Below, piece by piece: positions 21,804-33,356 of a DNA stretch of 64,000 nucleotides. The stretch lies in NCBI GenBank assembly GCA_001466705.2, contig LATX02000100.1, positions 1-64,000 on the forward strand, read 5' to 3'. The first letter of the stretch is position 1. The number at the start of each line of letters is the position of its first letter. A program made the position numbers and the translations under genes. The DNA is from Moniliophthora roreri (Eukaryota; Basidiomycota; Agaricomycetes; Agaricales; Marasmiaceae). The notes under the pieces are model-generated. The model did no database searches, was not told the origin of the DNA, and saw only the letters and a list, made by a program, of their open reading frames with translations.

Positions 21804-22056
21804 GCCGGTCTCTTCTCTGCTGTCGTAACAGCATTCGTGATTGAATCGTACCAATGGCTGGTAGAAGATCCCGCAGACACCACGGTCACGCTCCTCACCC
21901 ATTTAATCGCAGTACAGGTCAACGGTTCACAATCCGCCTCCTTTGAGCCCACCCAATTCAAAGCAGACGCATTGTCAATCCGCATCAACGTATTTTGGTT
22001 CCTCAGCCTCATCCTCAGTCTCACGTCTGCACTCTTCGGCCTATTGTGCAAGCAGT
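21804..22056 (+). pseudogene. DUF6535-type membrane protein, exon fragment
   Basis: After an acceptor-like CACCTCTAG, the frame reads AGLFSAVVTAFVIESYQWL, then DPADTTVTLLTHL and INVFWFLSLILSLTSALFGLLCKQW. This is the two-helix pattern of the DUF6535 proteins that are numerous in Agaricomycetes. Immediately after KQW the frame runs into the GGATG-rich repeat, so the normal continuation is lost. No upstream exon is visible before the N at 21738. It probably was a membrane protein of unknown role and is now truncated. Confidence 0.6.
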
Positions 22057-22375
22057 GGGTACTAGGGCTCCTAGCGGATCGGATGATCCGCCGTCATCCA
22101 AGCGATGAGAGGTCGGATTCGGATGGCGGATGGGCTCCTCGACGAGCACCATCCGACGGATGGCATCCGACCAATCCGACGATGAGCGGCGGATGGATCA
22201 CGCGGTGCAGGCGGTTGTCGTTGGGCTTCGTTAGGTCGACCAGAGTCGTGGTTACCTTTTTGACCTTCATAGCAGTAGTGGGTGATATATCGGCCATTAT
22301 CTGTCTATCTGACTAACCTTTGACTTGTATTTTAGCTGTTTTGGGTACAATATATGAACTTGTCTCGACTCTGTA
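22057..22375. repeat. GGATG-rich dispersed repeat, unsplit copy
   Basis: Starts TAGGGCTCCTAGCGGATCGG and runs to about CTTGTCTCGACTC. It is the uninterrupted counterpart of 14580-14602 plus 21430-21737 and serves as the empty site for the gypsy insertion. Part of it stays open in the DUF6535 frame, ending GDISAIICLSD at 22316, but that is probably fortuitous. Confidence 0.7.
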
Positions 22376-22743
22376 CACAACAAATTAAATAGGTATAATT
22401 CAGACACCTGGAATCAACTTGGAATGCCGCACAACTAGATCAATGTCCCGCACCTGAGATCTGAGAGCCCCCTCCCTCCAAGTGGCTCCAAACATCATAT
22501 TCTCAACATGACATCACGTCTTGAGGGTCTATAGGGTAGCTTGAGACTTGCCAAAGGGATTGGAGGTGAACAAGGCGACAATACTGACGGGGAAGCAAAA
22601 TTTTCACCGTGGGAGGGAGGTTTCATTGTGAAGCGCTGGCTTAGCGCCCATCCGTCGGATTANTTACTGCACAGAAGAAGGGGGTAAGTCAGGCATCTCT
22701 TTGTGGTTACCTTTCTACATATATCATTACTGCCATGATATAG

Positions 22744-22998
22744 ATGGACACTATTTTCCGTGTGCTGGAGCCTGAAGTGGAAAGAGATCGCAAGCCGCAC
22801 AACACGATAAGTTTCAAGAAAGGCAAAGTCAGTATTCAAAACAGACCTTGTCCGTGCTCGTCACTCATACGGGAGCAGGAATTTTTCATACCCTCGTCAA
22901 CTTATGATATTGTGTTTCTCAAAGCAAAGCTAGCCATTTTGACCCCGAATGGGTTTGAGATACTGAATTTGAGAGCAGTCCATGTAGCCTTATTATAA
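22744..22998 (+). pseudogene. CNH-domain fragment resembling a Rho GEF (Rom-type) C-terminus
   Basis: An 84-codon frame holds EFFIPSSTYDIVFLKAKLAILTPNGFEILNL in two overlapping pieces. This fits the CNH (citron homology) pattern of a (R/K)EF(Y/F)IP block followed by FL..K.(L/I)...GFEI(V/L)(D/N)L, as found in fungal Rho1 guanine-nucleotide exchange factors. No DH or PH domain is nearby, the frame ends where the TTCAG repeat starts, and an N lies just upstream (22663). It is best read as a gene fragment captured or left among repeats. The identification is by motif only. Confidence 0.4.
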
Positions 22999-23910
22999 GT
23001 TGGTACACATTTTGTGGAAGTCCGAATTATTAGATGGTCATATAGGTGCGGCGTTCACATTCTTATTAAGGTGCAATTATTATAGACTCATATTTCAGCT
23101 GCACAGCCAGTCCATCAGTCATTTTCTCCGACATTCAGTTGCCTCAGCTTCATTTCAGCTCCATTTCAGCCCTAATTTTCCAAATATTCAGTCGCTTGGT
23201 CACCCAAAAACCTACCATTCATCTTCAGCCTTGCCCAACCATTCAGTCGCCTTTCAGCCCCACTTCAGCCCCAATCTTCTGAATATTCAGTCGCTCGGTC
23301 ACCCAGAAAATCTACCATTCACTTTCAGCCTGCCCAACCATTCAGTCACCTTTCAGCCCCACTTCAGCCCCAATCTTCCAAATATTCAGTTGCTCGGTCA
23401 CCCAGAGAATCTACCATTCATTTTCAGCCTGCCCAACCATTCAGTTGCCTTTCAGCTTCATTTCAGCCTACTTTCAACCCCAATCCTCCAAATATTCAGT
23501 CGCTTTAGCTTTCAATTTCAGCCCATTATGATCATTCAGTCGCCTTTCAGCCTCATTTCAGCCCCAGTATTTCAGTTGCTCGGTCTCCCAGAAACCCAGC
23601 TTTCATTTTCAGCATGCCATAGCCATTTGGTTGCCTCTCAGCTTACAGCCCCACAGAAACCTTGCTTTCATTTTCAGTGCCCTGAACATTCAGCCACCTT
23701 TCAGGTTCATTTCAGCACTACTCCTGAATATTCAGTCGTTCTACCTTTCATTTTTAGCTTATCCCGACCATTCAGTTGTCTTTCAGATTCATTTCAGCCC
23801 CATTTCTGAATATTCAGTCACTTTAGCTTTCATTTTCAGCCTGTCCCGACCATTCAGGCAAAGTGTCATTTGGCCTCCTGTCAGCACTACAAACGATCTC
23901 AGGTTCGATT
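22983..23910 (+). repeat. Repeat with short terminal module and TTCAG-rich array
   Basis: Begins GTAGCCTTATTATAAGTTGG and CCGAATTATTAGATGG, then over about 780 bp carries more than thirty TTCAG motifs (ATTCAGTCGC, TTTCAGCCCC), partly organised in units of roughly 115 bp that include CGGTCACCCAGA. The reverse complement of the same terminal module and motif array is at 55320-56046. Long open frames here simply reflect the T/C-rich repeat and I do not call them genes. Confidence 0.65.
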
Positions 23911-24208
23911 CCTGGGGGTAAATACATCATTCCTCACCAATCAATTGCCTACAGAACACCCAGAAACACNAGATTCATGGCAATACTATCACCTCCTTGT
24001 CTTTTTATTTCAGGCTGTAATTATCATTCTAATATAGCTCTATTGAAGTCCAGCACAGCAAGAAATCAGTGACTCAGAGATGCACTCATGGATGTAAATT
24101 TATGCTTCCATATGCGGCTTATCACAGTTGATCTAATCTCATGACCCTCCATGTGGAACGGGTTCCTCACAACTACCATCATCCCTTCATGCAGTACCTG
24201 CCAGATTC

Positions 24209-25042
24209 ATGAATTCACGCGCTGGCCAAAAGCAAAAGAGGAACAGACAGCTGATTGCAACCAACGACCTTCTGGTTCAGCGAGAAACTGCCAGTACCTC
24301 CACCGGATCTGGTCGCATCGTGATTGGGACTATCACTACCCGAGAAGTAGAGTGACAGAAACAAGCACCAGAACCACAAGCACCACCACCACCACCACCA
24401 CAACAACAACAACAACCAGGAAATGATACTACCAGCACCACAGTATATAATTCCATAGATCTTGATAGTGGAGTTGCTCAGGATGGAGTTGGTATTCAGG
24501 AGACTGAGAAGGAGCAAGCTAAAGCCAAGCGTTATGAGGATTCTGTGCGTGTGATGTTAATTATGGCTCACTGTGTTTAGCTGATCTTATTCGCCAATAT
24601 AGGATGCACCTCTTTTGTTGTGGATGAAGGATTACCATGAAGAGTACCTTGCATGGACTTTCTTGACAGAAGGTCGCAGTAGACTTTATAATGGACAGTG
24701 CCTTCTTTGCCTGACACCTCCAGCTAACTTCTGCTGTTTGTATTGTTCAGGGCTAGAAATGCTATGTGAACGCTGCATTCAATTTGAACACTCCCACCTG
24801 CCATTGCATCGTATCAAGGTTAGTGGATTACCTTCAACCGAAAAACCACCTGCGAATAATTGAAGTGTCAATGCAGCGTTGGAATATCAATCACTTTACT
24901 TGTGTAACACCTCAGGAACTCAGAATATGGGTCTGTCTTGGCCATCATTCCGGAACCTTCTGTAACAATCCAAAAACGGTCAATGATTTTGTGGTAATCA
25001 ACATAAACGGCATACATGCCATCACCGTTGATTTCTGCGAGT
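24209..25042 (+). pseudogene. KDZ transposase, 5' part (version A, ends at an N)
   Basis: Starts MNSRAGQKQKRNRQ and runs through a Q/P-rich tract encoded by CCA/CAA repeats. An in-frame TGA near 24354 is not shared by version B. After a short intron (GTGCGTGTG... GTTTAG) comes KDYHEEYLAWTFL and a cysteine cluster (CLLCLTPPANFCCLYC, MLCERC, H-x-H) typical of the CxC2 region of KDZ transposases. The block 23971-25042 repeats 25177-26250 almost exactly and both ends abut Ns (23970, 25043). Confidence 0.7.
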
Positions 25043-25411
25043 NCACCCAGAAACACAAATTTCAGCCCATGTCGGCACAATCTTTCATTCAGTCTCCCAA
25101 TTACTCAGTTATTTCTCAAATTCCGCCCAATTTTTAGTTGTACACTGGATAATCATCATGTACGGGAGGTTTAAGATTCATGGCAATACTATCACCTCCT
25201 TGTCTTTTTATTTCAGGCTGTAATTATCATTCTAATATAGCTCTATTGAAGTCCAGCACAGCAAGAAATCAGTGACTCAGAGATGCACTTGTGGATGTAA
25301 ATTTCTGCTTCCATATGCGGCTTATCATGGTTGATCTAATCTCATGACCCTCCACATGGAACAGGTTCCTCACAACTACCATCATCCCTTCATGCAGTAC
25401 CTGCCAGATCC

Positions 25412-26998
25412 ATGAATTCGCATGCTGGCCAAAAGCGAAAGAGGAACAGACAGCTGATTGCAACCAATGACCTTCTGGTTCAGCGAGAAACTGCCAGTAC
25501 CTCCACCGGATCTGGTTGCATTGTGATTGGGACTATCACTACCCGAGAAGTAGAGCAACAGAAACAAGCACTGGAACCACAAGCACTACCACCACCACCA
25601 CTACCACTACAACAACAACAACAACCAGGAAATGATACTACCAGCACCACAGCATATAATTCCATAGATCTTGATAGTGGAGTTGCTCAGGATGGAGTTG
25701 GTATTCAGGAGACTGAGAAGGAGCAAGCTAAAGCCAAGCGTTATGAGGATTCTGTGCGTGTGATGTTAATTATGGCTCACTGTGTTTAGCTGATCTTATT
25801 CGCCAATATAGGATGCACCTCTTTTGTTGTGGATGAAGGATTACCATGAAGAGTACCTTGCATGGACTTTCTTGACAGAAGGTCGCAGTAGACTTTATAA
25901 TGGACAGTGCCTTCTTTGCCTGACACCTCCAGCTAACTTCTGCTGTTTGTATTGTTCAGGGCTAGAAATGCTATGTGAACGCTGCATTCAATTTGAACAC
26001 TCCCACCTGCCATTGCATCGTATCAAGGTTAGTGGATTACCTTCAACCGAAAAACCACCTGTGAATAATTGAAGTGTCAATGCAGCGTTGGAATATCAAT
26101 CACTTTACTTGTGTAACACCTCAGGAACTCAGAATATGGGTCTGTCTTGGCCATCATTCCGCTTGGAAGACATTGTTAGGTTTTTGCCAGTTACTAAAAC
26201 ACCATTAGTTGTATTTTAGCATACATGCCATCACCGTTGATTTCTGTGAGTGCACTGAAGTTGGTGAGTGGCCAGTTTTCCTGCGAGCTACCCACCATGA
26301 CAGCAGTTTTAGAGCACAGGAACCAGTTACTCAAATTTGGTCTGTGGCCCGCTTTGTACAAGGATCTGCACAGTGCTGCAACCTTTAATGTCCTGTGAAT
26401 GTTTCATGTTCTCAATGCTCAAGGACATGTTACGTCAACAGATTTCTATCACTCACTTGTATTGATGACTGATGGGAATGGGTTGAGAAAGCTTCCGGTA
26501 TGGATCGCATGTCAGAATAACTTCATAATATCTAACTACCTTTGAAGGATTGGCAACAACAGTTCACTACAATGGTCCACAAATGGAGACACATCAAGAT
26601 GGCTAAATGAGCCGGGAGAGGACATGATCCATCTGGTCTGGAAGGCACACCAAAGAGAAGCACAGCTATCCCCTGTCGAGCATGCCCACATCCAGGAATC
26701 AACCTACCTTCCAAGTGGAAACAGGCCTCTGCTGCTAAAGCATATGTAACATCCACATTGATGATGGCAATAAACTGAACGTCTCACAGTTGGTTATACT
26801 CACTCATACTATCAATTGACGCCAATTTCAAGCAGAAAGCACACACTCGTGCCAATGACTACTGCGATCCTGCTTTGGGACCTGGCTGGGGTGTATTTGT
26901 CCATCAAGAAGAGTACATGAACGAGGTCAAGAAACATACCAGTCAGGATGAGGTTCATTTCATCATTGCTATCCTCGCTATCTGAACTGATACTCAAA
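25412..26998 (+). pseudogene. KDZ transposase, N-terminal half (version B)
   Basis: Same start (MNSHAGQKRKRNRQ) with an open first exon here, the CxC2 cysteine cluster (25824-26072), and NHFTCVTPQELRIWVCLGHHS. At 26160-26220 the sequence switches to an unrelated intron-like segment where versions A and C read GTFCNNPKTVNDFV. It then continues as FCECTEVGEWPVF, and later as IDANFKQKAHTRANDY and DPALGPGWGVFVHQEEY, the start of the KDZ catalytic region. It stops at the N at 26999. Several stops and shifts show it is not functional as assembled. Confidence 0.7.
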
Positions 26999-27021
26999 NT
27001 TGTGCAGTACCTGCCAGATCC

Positions 27022-30000
27022 ATGAATTTGCGCGCTGGCCAAAAGCAAAAGAGGAACAGACAGCTGATTGCAACCGACGACCTTCTGGTTCAGTGAGAAA
27101 CTGCCAGTACCTCCACTGGATCTGGTCGCATCGTGATTGGGACTATCACTACCCGAGAAGTAGAGCGACGGAAACAAGCACTGGAACCACAAGCACCACC
27201 ACCACTACCACCACCACAACAACAACAACCAGGAAATGATACTACCAGCACCACAGCATATAATTCCATAGATCTTGATAGTGGAGTTGCTCAGGATGGA
27301 GTTGGTATTCAGGAGACCGAGAAGGAGCAAGCTAAGGCCAAGTGTTATGAGGATTCTGTGTGTGTGATGTTAATTATGGCTCACTGTGTTTAGCTGATCT
27401 TATTTGCCAATATAGGATGCACTTCTTTTGTCGTGGATGAAGGATTACTGTGAAGAGTACCTTGCGTGAACTTTCTCGACAGAAGTTTGTGGTAGACTTT
27501 ATAATGGACAGTGCCTTCTTTGCCTGACAGCTCCAGCTAACTTCTGCTGTTTGGATTGTTCAGGGCTAGAAATGCTATGTGAACGCTGCATTCGATTTGA
27601 ACACTCCCGCCTGCCATTGCATTGTATCGAGGTTAGTGGATCACCTTCAACTGAAAAACCACCCGCGAATAATTGAAGCATCAATGCAGCGTTGGAATAT
27701 CAATCACTTTACTTGTGTAACACCTCAGGAACTCGGAATATGGGTCCATCTTGGCCATCATTCTGGAACCTTCTGTAACAATCCAAAAACAGTCAATGAT
27801 TTTGTGGTAATTGACATAAACAGCATACATGCCATCACCATTGATTTCTGTGAGTGCACCGAAGTTGGTGAGTGGCTAGTTTTCCTGCGAGCTACCCACC
27901 GCAATGGCAGTTTTAGAGCACAGGAACCAGTTACTCGAATTCAGTCTGTGGCCTGCTTTGTACAAGGATCTGCGCAGTGCTGCAACCTTTAATGTCCTGC
28001 AAATGTTTCATGTTTTCAATGCTCAAGGACATGTTATGTCAACAGATTTTTATTGCTCACTTGTATTGATGACCGATGGGAATGGGTTGAGAAAGCTTCC
28101 AGTATGGATCACATGTCGGAATAACTTCATAATATCTAACCACCTTTGAAGGATTGGCAACAACAGTTCACTACAATGGTCCGCGAATGGAGACACATCA
28201 AGATGGCTAAACGAGCTGGGAGAGGACACGATCCATCCGGTCTGGAAGGCACACCAAAGGGAAGCGTGGCTATCCCCTGTCGAGCATGCCCACATCCAGG
28301 AATCAACATACCTTCTGAGTGGAAACAGGCATCTGCTGCTAAAGCATATGTAACATCCACATTGATGATGGCAATAAACTGAACGTCTCACAGTTGGTTA
28401 TACTCACTCATACTATCAATTGACGCCAATTTCAAGCAGAAAGCACATGCTCGTGCCAATGACTACCACGATCCTGCTTTGGGACCTGGCTGGGGTGTAT
28501 TTGTCCATCAAGAAGAGTACATGAACAAGGTCAAGAAACATACCAGTCAGAATGAGGTTCATTTTATCATTGCTATCCTCGCTATCTGAACTGATACTCA
28601 AACATGCTATATAGATCAGCCATTGTGTCGGATTCTCAGCGATATGGAATGCCAATCACAAGAAGTCGAAGGGCTTGCAGGCTACTGGTGTTGGTGCAGT
28701 GACATGTGCATGTCATGAGCTGTTTCATCCGAATGGTATGGGCGATTTGCAAAAGGGAGAGAGGTATGTCTGCCTTCTGAGTATGACACTACTGCATACC
28801 GACGCAACTAAACTGGCATCAGGTACATAAACATGGATTAAATACTCCTCATGAGCCTAGTAGGCAGTTCCATACAACGGCTGTATGTCTCTTATGACAT
28901 AGCCTGTCAATGGAAAGTCAATTTCTTTGATCGCATGAAGGAACGACCCAAAGAGTGGCAATTTCCTCATGAACGCAACGTCCAGTTCAAGGTATCTAAG
29001 TTTCATCTGCAGGCTCACACCGAGAAATGTTTTGCCCCATATGCCTTTGAATATGCCGAAGGTGTCAGTGAAGTTGATGGCAAAGCACCTGAAAGGACAT
29101 GGGCAGAACACAATGAGGCGTCAAGCTCTCTATCAATGATGTTGGCAGGAGCCCAGTTTGATACGTCTGATGACATATGTAATAGTTGGAATTGGAAGAA
29201 GACTATTGCTCTGGGTAAGCGTTTTTAGTGATATCATTGTATCCAAGATATTGACCTATTTTGATGACTACAGATGATACCTTGCTTAAAAAGTTGATAC
29301 GAGGCATCTCAAATTTGGTGGTATACATGAGAGCATTCTCGGTGTTTATGGATGCATTGAAAGAGCAACACGGTAGGGAATTGGTTGACTGGGAGAGGAT
29401 GGTACATGAGTGGGAGCAAGTGATGGCAAGGGGTGACTCGGGCAAGGAATGTCCTTATGACCTACCATCCTCCAGTAAGTTCTCAAAAATTCTATTGGGA
29501 TAAATACTACTAATTGAACTGCAGTCATTACCCTGGCCAAGGTCAAGAAAGTGCTTGCAGACGAGGAGCACGAGCGAGAGAAAAAAGAGGAGAATGCAGA
29601 AGGAACGTCGACGAGCGCAATGCTGTCAGAAGCACTGGATATCAAGGAGAACCAGTATGTATCTTGGCAGGCATGCACATTTGGGTCTCAACTAATATGT
29701 ATCGACAGGTGAATTGTAGCAGCAATGGCCTCGCAGTCGAAGCAATCAATATATCAGGAGACTGACACACTGAAGCGTCGAGTCACGCTTCTTCAGCGAA
29801 TCCGTCGATTCCGTGACACTCAGAGCATCCACATGCCTGGCCTCGACAACCACGTTTCGTCACCTACCACAGACATCAAAGCTGAAGCCATCGATCTGCA
29901 CCTCCCTAGCTCACTACCACAGGCTATACGCTGAAAGATATGTTCAGAGAAGCTGATCGACATTGAGAATCAACTTTGGTACAGTCAAGCATACGAGTGC

Positions 30001-30658
30001 ATTATTCATCTTTGGGGTTAGCTGCAAGCCCGATCTCTTGCTTACAAGTACAACAGCAAGTCTGGACAGTCTCAGGCTGTGTGGACGAAGATGAACACTC
30101 TTCGAGCACAAATTGATGCTTGTATTCAGGGTCTGCGAGCGATGTACACTGCAGTGCGTCGAGCGCTGCTCTCCCTTTGTGGTCCTGGTGAATGGGAAAA
30201 GGTGCTGAAAGTTTTGAACCCGGAGGATATACGTGGTATTGGTGAAAGGTTTCTTCAGGAGGAGGAGAAGGAGGAGTTCTGTAAGGCACAGAAGAAATCG
30301 GGGGTTGATCAAAAGGATATCGAGGCAGTTCTTCTGGGCCGAACCAGTTCTCTTCCCTTGGCCTATGTGAATCGGGATGTAGTTCTCACAGATGCCAAAG
30401 TGAAGAACTTGTTGTGGATTTGGTATCTATCTGGCAAGGGAGACGATAATAAGGAGTTAGAAGCAAGTATGTATGAATAATACTATTTTTTCTTCTACAT
30501 TTTTTATTTGGTTGGGTTCTTATTGTTGCTTCTATCTAGGTCTCTGTGTCGAATGGTGTCAAGCCAGGGCAAGGGCACGGTGCACTCATGAAGAGGTCCT
30601 TCTGGTTGATGAGGAGATGAGACAATCAATCAAATATTGCTATTGGAAGTCACAGTAG
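27022..30658 (+). pseudogene. KDZ transposase, most complete version (version C)
   Basis: N-terminus and CxC2 cluster as in versions A and B, but with TGA in the first exon (near 27092). NHFTCVTPQELGIWVHLGHHSG and NPKTVNDFVV follow. The catalytic region includes IDANFKQKAH, GPGWGVFVHQEEY, GLQATGVGAVTCACHELFHP and MGDLQKGER (28400-28770), then YDIACQWKVNFF, KFHLQAHTEKC, APERTWAEHNEASSS and ICNSWNWKKTIALG (28851-29220). The 3' exons (29261-30656) include WERMVHEWEQ, a helical region, and EWCQARARARCTHEEVLLVDEEM at the end. These are the hallmark blocks of Kyakuja/Dileera/Zisupton transposases of mushrooms. I could not define the terminal inverted repeats. Frame breaks make activity unlikely. 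Confidence 0.8.
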
Positions 30659-31159
30659 TGGGTAGCACAGATAGGAAGACGGGAGGCCATAGCACCCTGG
30701 CATGTAGAAGGACTACAAGCATATGCAATGGACCAGGCATTATCTGAATTCACTTGAGGCCAATCCTGGTCTACTCGCCTTCTACCCATCAGACAACGGG
30801 CCAATGCCATATTGCAATAGATTGACAAACCAGCATACAGCCTGGAAACATATCTTCATGCTTCGGTCAAACTCACACCCATGGAGAGTCTAGACCAGAA
30901 GGACCAGTCTCTCAATACATATGTCAGTTCAATATAGTATCCTGTTTCTCGGCATGTCCAACATGTTCAGTGAGGGGGCCATATAGATAAGACCGAGCAA
31001 TTCAGATAAGATCAGGTATCATAGGGAAAGTCCATGTGCTTATCATCTTGTGCTTCAACTACCCTTTTTCAGGACTGAAGAAGTCAGCCTTCTTCTCATT
31101 TTCAGCCAAGTTTTCAGCCCTCTCTCTGGGCCACAGATATAAAAGCAATGTGAAATCAT
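30659..31159. other. No supported feature
   Basis: Sequence after the KDZ gene shows no further conserved frame. TTTTCAGCC motifs near 31080-31120 resemble the TTCAG array at 23.1-23.9 kb but are few. Confidence 0.3.
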
Positions 31160-31564
31160 ATGCTGCCTCGAATCCCCTTCCTTCATACCATCATGCCGAA
31201 CCAATGGTCACTCATGGACATGGTCAACATGCTAGAATGCACACCAGTGGTACACTTGTCATCTTTTTTTTTTGTAACCATCGTGCCTAATAGCGGGACA
31301 CCTTTAGGGAAACCTCCTCAGAAGAACCCTTACCCCTTGGCTGAAGCTGGTGACAAAGAAGTTTGTAGAGGACATACGTTGGTGTGGCCATCATTCTTTA
31401 TCTTCAGTGCCAGGAACTTAACAAATTTACAGAAGATTCGCTCCTCAAAGATGCCTACTGCCCATGACAAAGATGATAGATCTGATGGTGGAGAAGTTAG
31501 ATCTGATGACAAGAAAATAGTAAGCTATCATCACCCATTTTCAATGCACGACCCCAGTCACTAA
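31160..31564 (+). CDS. Hypothetical exon cluster (5' part of an unknown gene)
   Basis: An open frame of 134 codons containing MPNQWSLMDMVNMLECTPV near its start and a charged tail (TAHDKDDRSDGGEVRSDDKK). Plausible introns lie at GTACACTTG...TAATAG and GTTTGTAGAG...CTTCAG, so the true protein is probably spliced. The last part is repeated at 44790-44950 in the second version of this locus. I recognise no family. Confidence 0.3.
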   Translation: MLPRIPFLHTIMPNQWSLMDMVNMLECTPVVHLSSFFFVTIVPNSGTPLGKPPQKNPYPLAEAGDKEVCRGHTLVWPSFFIFSARNLTNLQKIRSSKMPTAHDKDDRSDGGEVRSDDKKIVSYHHPFSMHDPSH

Positions 31565-31572
31565 TGATTGCT

Positions 31573-32212
31573 TGTTACGTTACTTGCGCAGCAACAAAAA
31601 CAACTCAACAACCACTATGACATAGCGGCGCTAAGTTGACTAAAGGATCAAGTTCGAGTTCGAGTTCTCTAGCTTTCGCCAAAGTTCTGAGAGTTCGGTC
31701 AATGTGAGCAAGAGGTTTAAAGGATTAACCAGGTCAAGCTGAGGTAGCTTAGACCTGCAGACTATCTACTTATACAACGATTGTAGCTACTACTTTGCAT
31801 ACAAACTGCAAGAGCGACATCGTTTGTTGAGTAAACAGAATGTACCTATGATGATATCATAAATAGAGATTTGACATTGGAGATGATGTTGAGGAAGTAA
31901 AAATAAATATAATGATACAATAAGCAATGTCAGAAGTGACATCGCATCATAAATAGAAAAGAAAAGAAACGAATAGAATAATGATATCATGCTGATGTCA
32001 TGAATGACATAGCTATGATGTCTTAAATAGAAGAATAGGCATGAAGTCGGAAAAGGGGACTGGGAAGGTGGATATGTCCAGATGTTAATGAGAAGCATAG
32101 GTAAAAAGAGAAAACTAGCGCTCAAGAGCACTAAGATGTCCAAGCAACGGATATGAGAGAGAAGAAATGAAAAAGATGGAAAAAGATTGTCTGAGCATAT
32201 GCGACTGTAACA
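31573..32212 (-). mobile_element. Solo LTR (640 bp) related to the 57-64 kb gypsy family
   Basis: Plus-strand ends TGTTACGTTACTTGCGCAGC and GCGACTGTAACA. The first is the reverse complement of the end of the 56848-57309 LTR. A perfect TTGCT duplication flanks it (31568-31572 and 32213-32217), and the empty site is present at 44955-44970. In element orientation it has TATAAG at 31774 and CAGCTTGACCT at 31741-31731, exactly 33 nt apart. No internal sequence remains, so it arose by LTR-LTR recombination. Confidence 0.93.
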
Positions 32213-32343
32213 TTGCTACCATAGGGCTTGAGCTACTCTCAAAGCATAAATGAAGCTGTTGACAATAACCATTTGTCCTCTGTATGTTGCCTTGTCTCTT
32301 GTTAATTTATTATTGATTGATTATTCTGTCATAGGGTTCTACC

Positions 32344-32943
32344 ATGACTCAGAGTGGTGTCAATTTTCAAGATGTCCTGGTACGTCGTTTGGTATTGTTT
32401 GTCATTCTTGAGGCATTGATGGAATGTCATGTCTGTAGGACGTTGCCTCGACTCAGTCTCAGGTTACTATTAAGCAAGATGTTGCCATCATAGGTTCTCG
32501 TACACAGTCAAAACGATCAGTGCTAACTTCCCTTGATAGTCTTTTGCACGCAGTGTCGCATGGGAATATGAAAAAATACAAGCTATCAGTCCAGTAGTTT
32601 TTGTCATTCACTTCTTAGTATTTATGTCCATTGCTGATTGTCATGTATATGGTCAAAGGGGTCCGATTTGGCTCATAACACAGCTTCTGCATACACGAAA
32701 GACATGGTACGTCCTTGCTCTGTATCCCAAACATATCAATCTAATGCTTCGTTACATAGCGTGAAATCGAAGCAATACATGGTGACCTTAAATGTGAGGC
32801 CAACATTGCCTCTGAAATGGAGACTGACAAAATGGGTTCTGAGCATAATGATGACATTGATGAGGCACTTGGGCGTCTTGGGGACATTGTCCTTCGGTCC
32901 GCAGCCCGGTGCTATGCTACATATCTTGCCCTGTCTGCAACCA
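32344..32943 (+). CDS. Hypothetical multi-exon gene fragment
   Basis: An ATG at 32344 begins MTQSGVNFQDVL. A GTACGT donor at 32380 and a GTCTGTAG acceptor at 32438 lead to an exon reading DVASTQSQVTIKQDVAIIGS. Further on, an acceptor-like TTACATAG (about 32760) precedes REIEAIHGDLKCEANIASEME and DIDEALGRLGDIVLRSAARC, an acidic helical segment. The exons could not be joined into one proven frame. The second version of the locus (45090 onward) lacks everything after 32365. No family recognised. Confidence 0.3.
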
Positions 32944-33356
32944 CCTTTGGTTCCCACCCAGAGTGTCATATTTGATGGGCCAGACGGGGGATGCCAGTCC
33001 ATCAGATTTGACGTTATATTTTTTTTCTGGCTGCATGCAGAAACCACCCTTGCATATTTCAAACAATTTCTATAACTCTCTGCCCACTCACCAAGTCCTC
33101 CGAGTCCTTGCTGAAGTCCCTCTGACTGCTTAACTCAGCATTCCCCACAATGCTGATGTCATCACCTTTCCACTTTTGTCACCGTCACTGCGTCGGTCTC
33201 CCGAACATCAACAACATCACAAATATTCATCAACAAGCGCATCTTGACATCAAACCACTATCATCTTGTGCCCTTGGCTCAACTATACCTGTTTCCCTTT
33301 CTGGAGTTATTGCCAGAACACCAGTGGAGGTTTCTCCACACTCCCTCTCCCAATTA
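32944..33356 (+). repeat. Left arm of a ~413-bp inverted repeat
   Basis: Starts CCTTTGGTTCCCACCCAGAG and reads through ATCAGATTTGACGTTATA and GCATCTTGACATCAAACC. The reverse complement with few changes is at 36067-36479. Similarity ends inside at about 33356. Confidence 0.85.

Noticed and set aside
22990..23810. Long plus-strand frames of 269 and 96 codons
   Set aside because: They are translations of the TTCAG-rich repeat (SVAFQPHFSPNLPNIQ-type units), in more than one frame, without start or splice context.
23895..23930. CAGGTTCGATTCCTGG, which looks like a tRNA T-arm or pol III B box
   Set aside because: No matching acceptor, D-arm or anticodon stem could be folded upstream, and no A box at proper distance. 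At most a tRNA-SINE scrap.
24360..24420. CCA/CAA trinucleotide run as an independent microsatellite or CRISPR-like array
   Set aside because: It is the Pro/Gln tract of the KDZ N-terminal exon. No direct-repeat/spacer structure exists, and CRISPR is not expected in a fungus.
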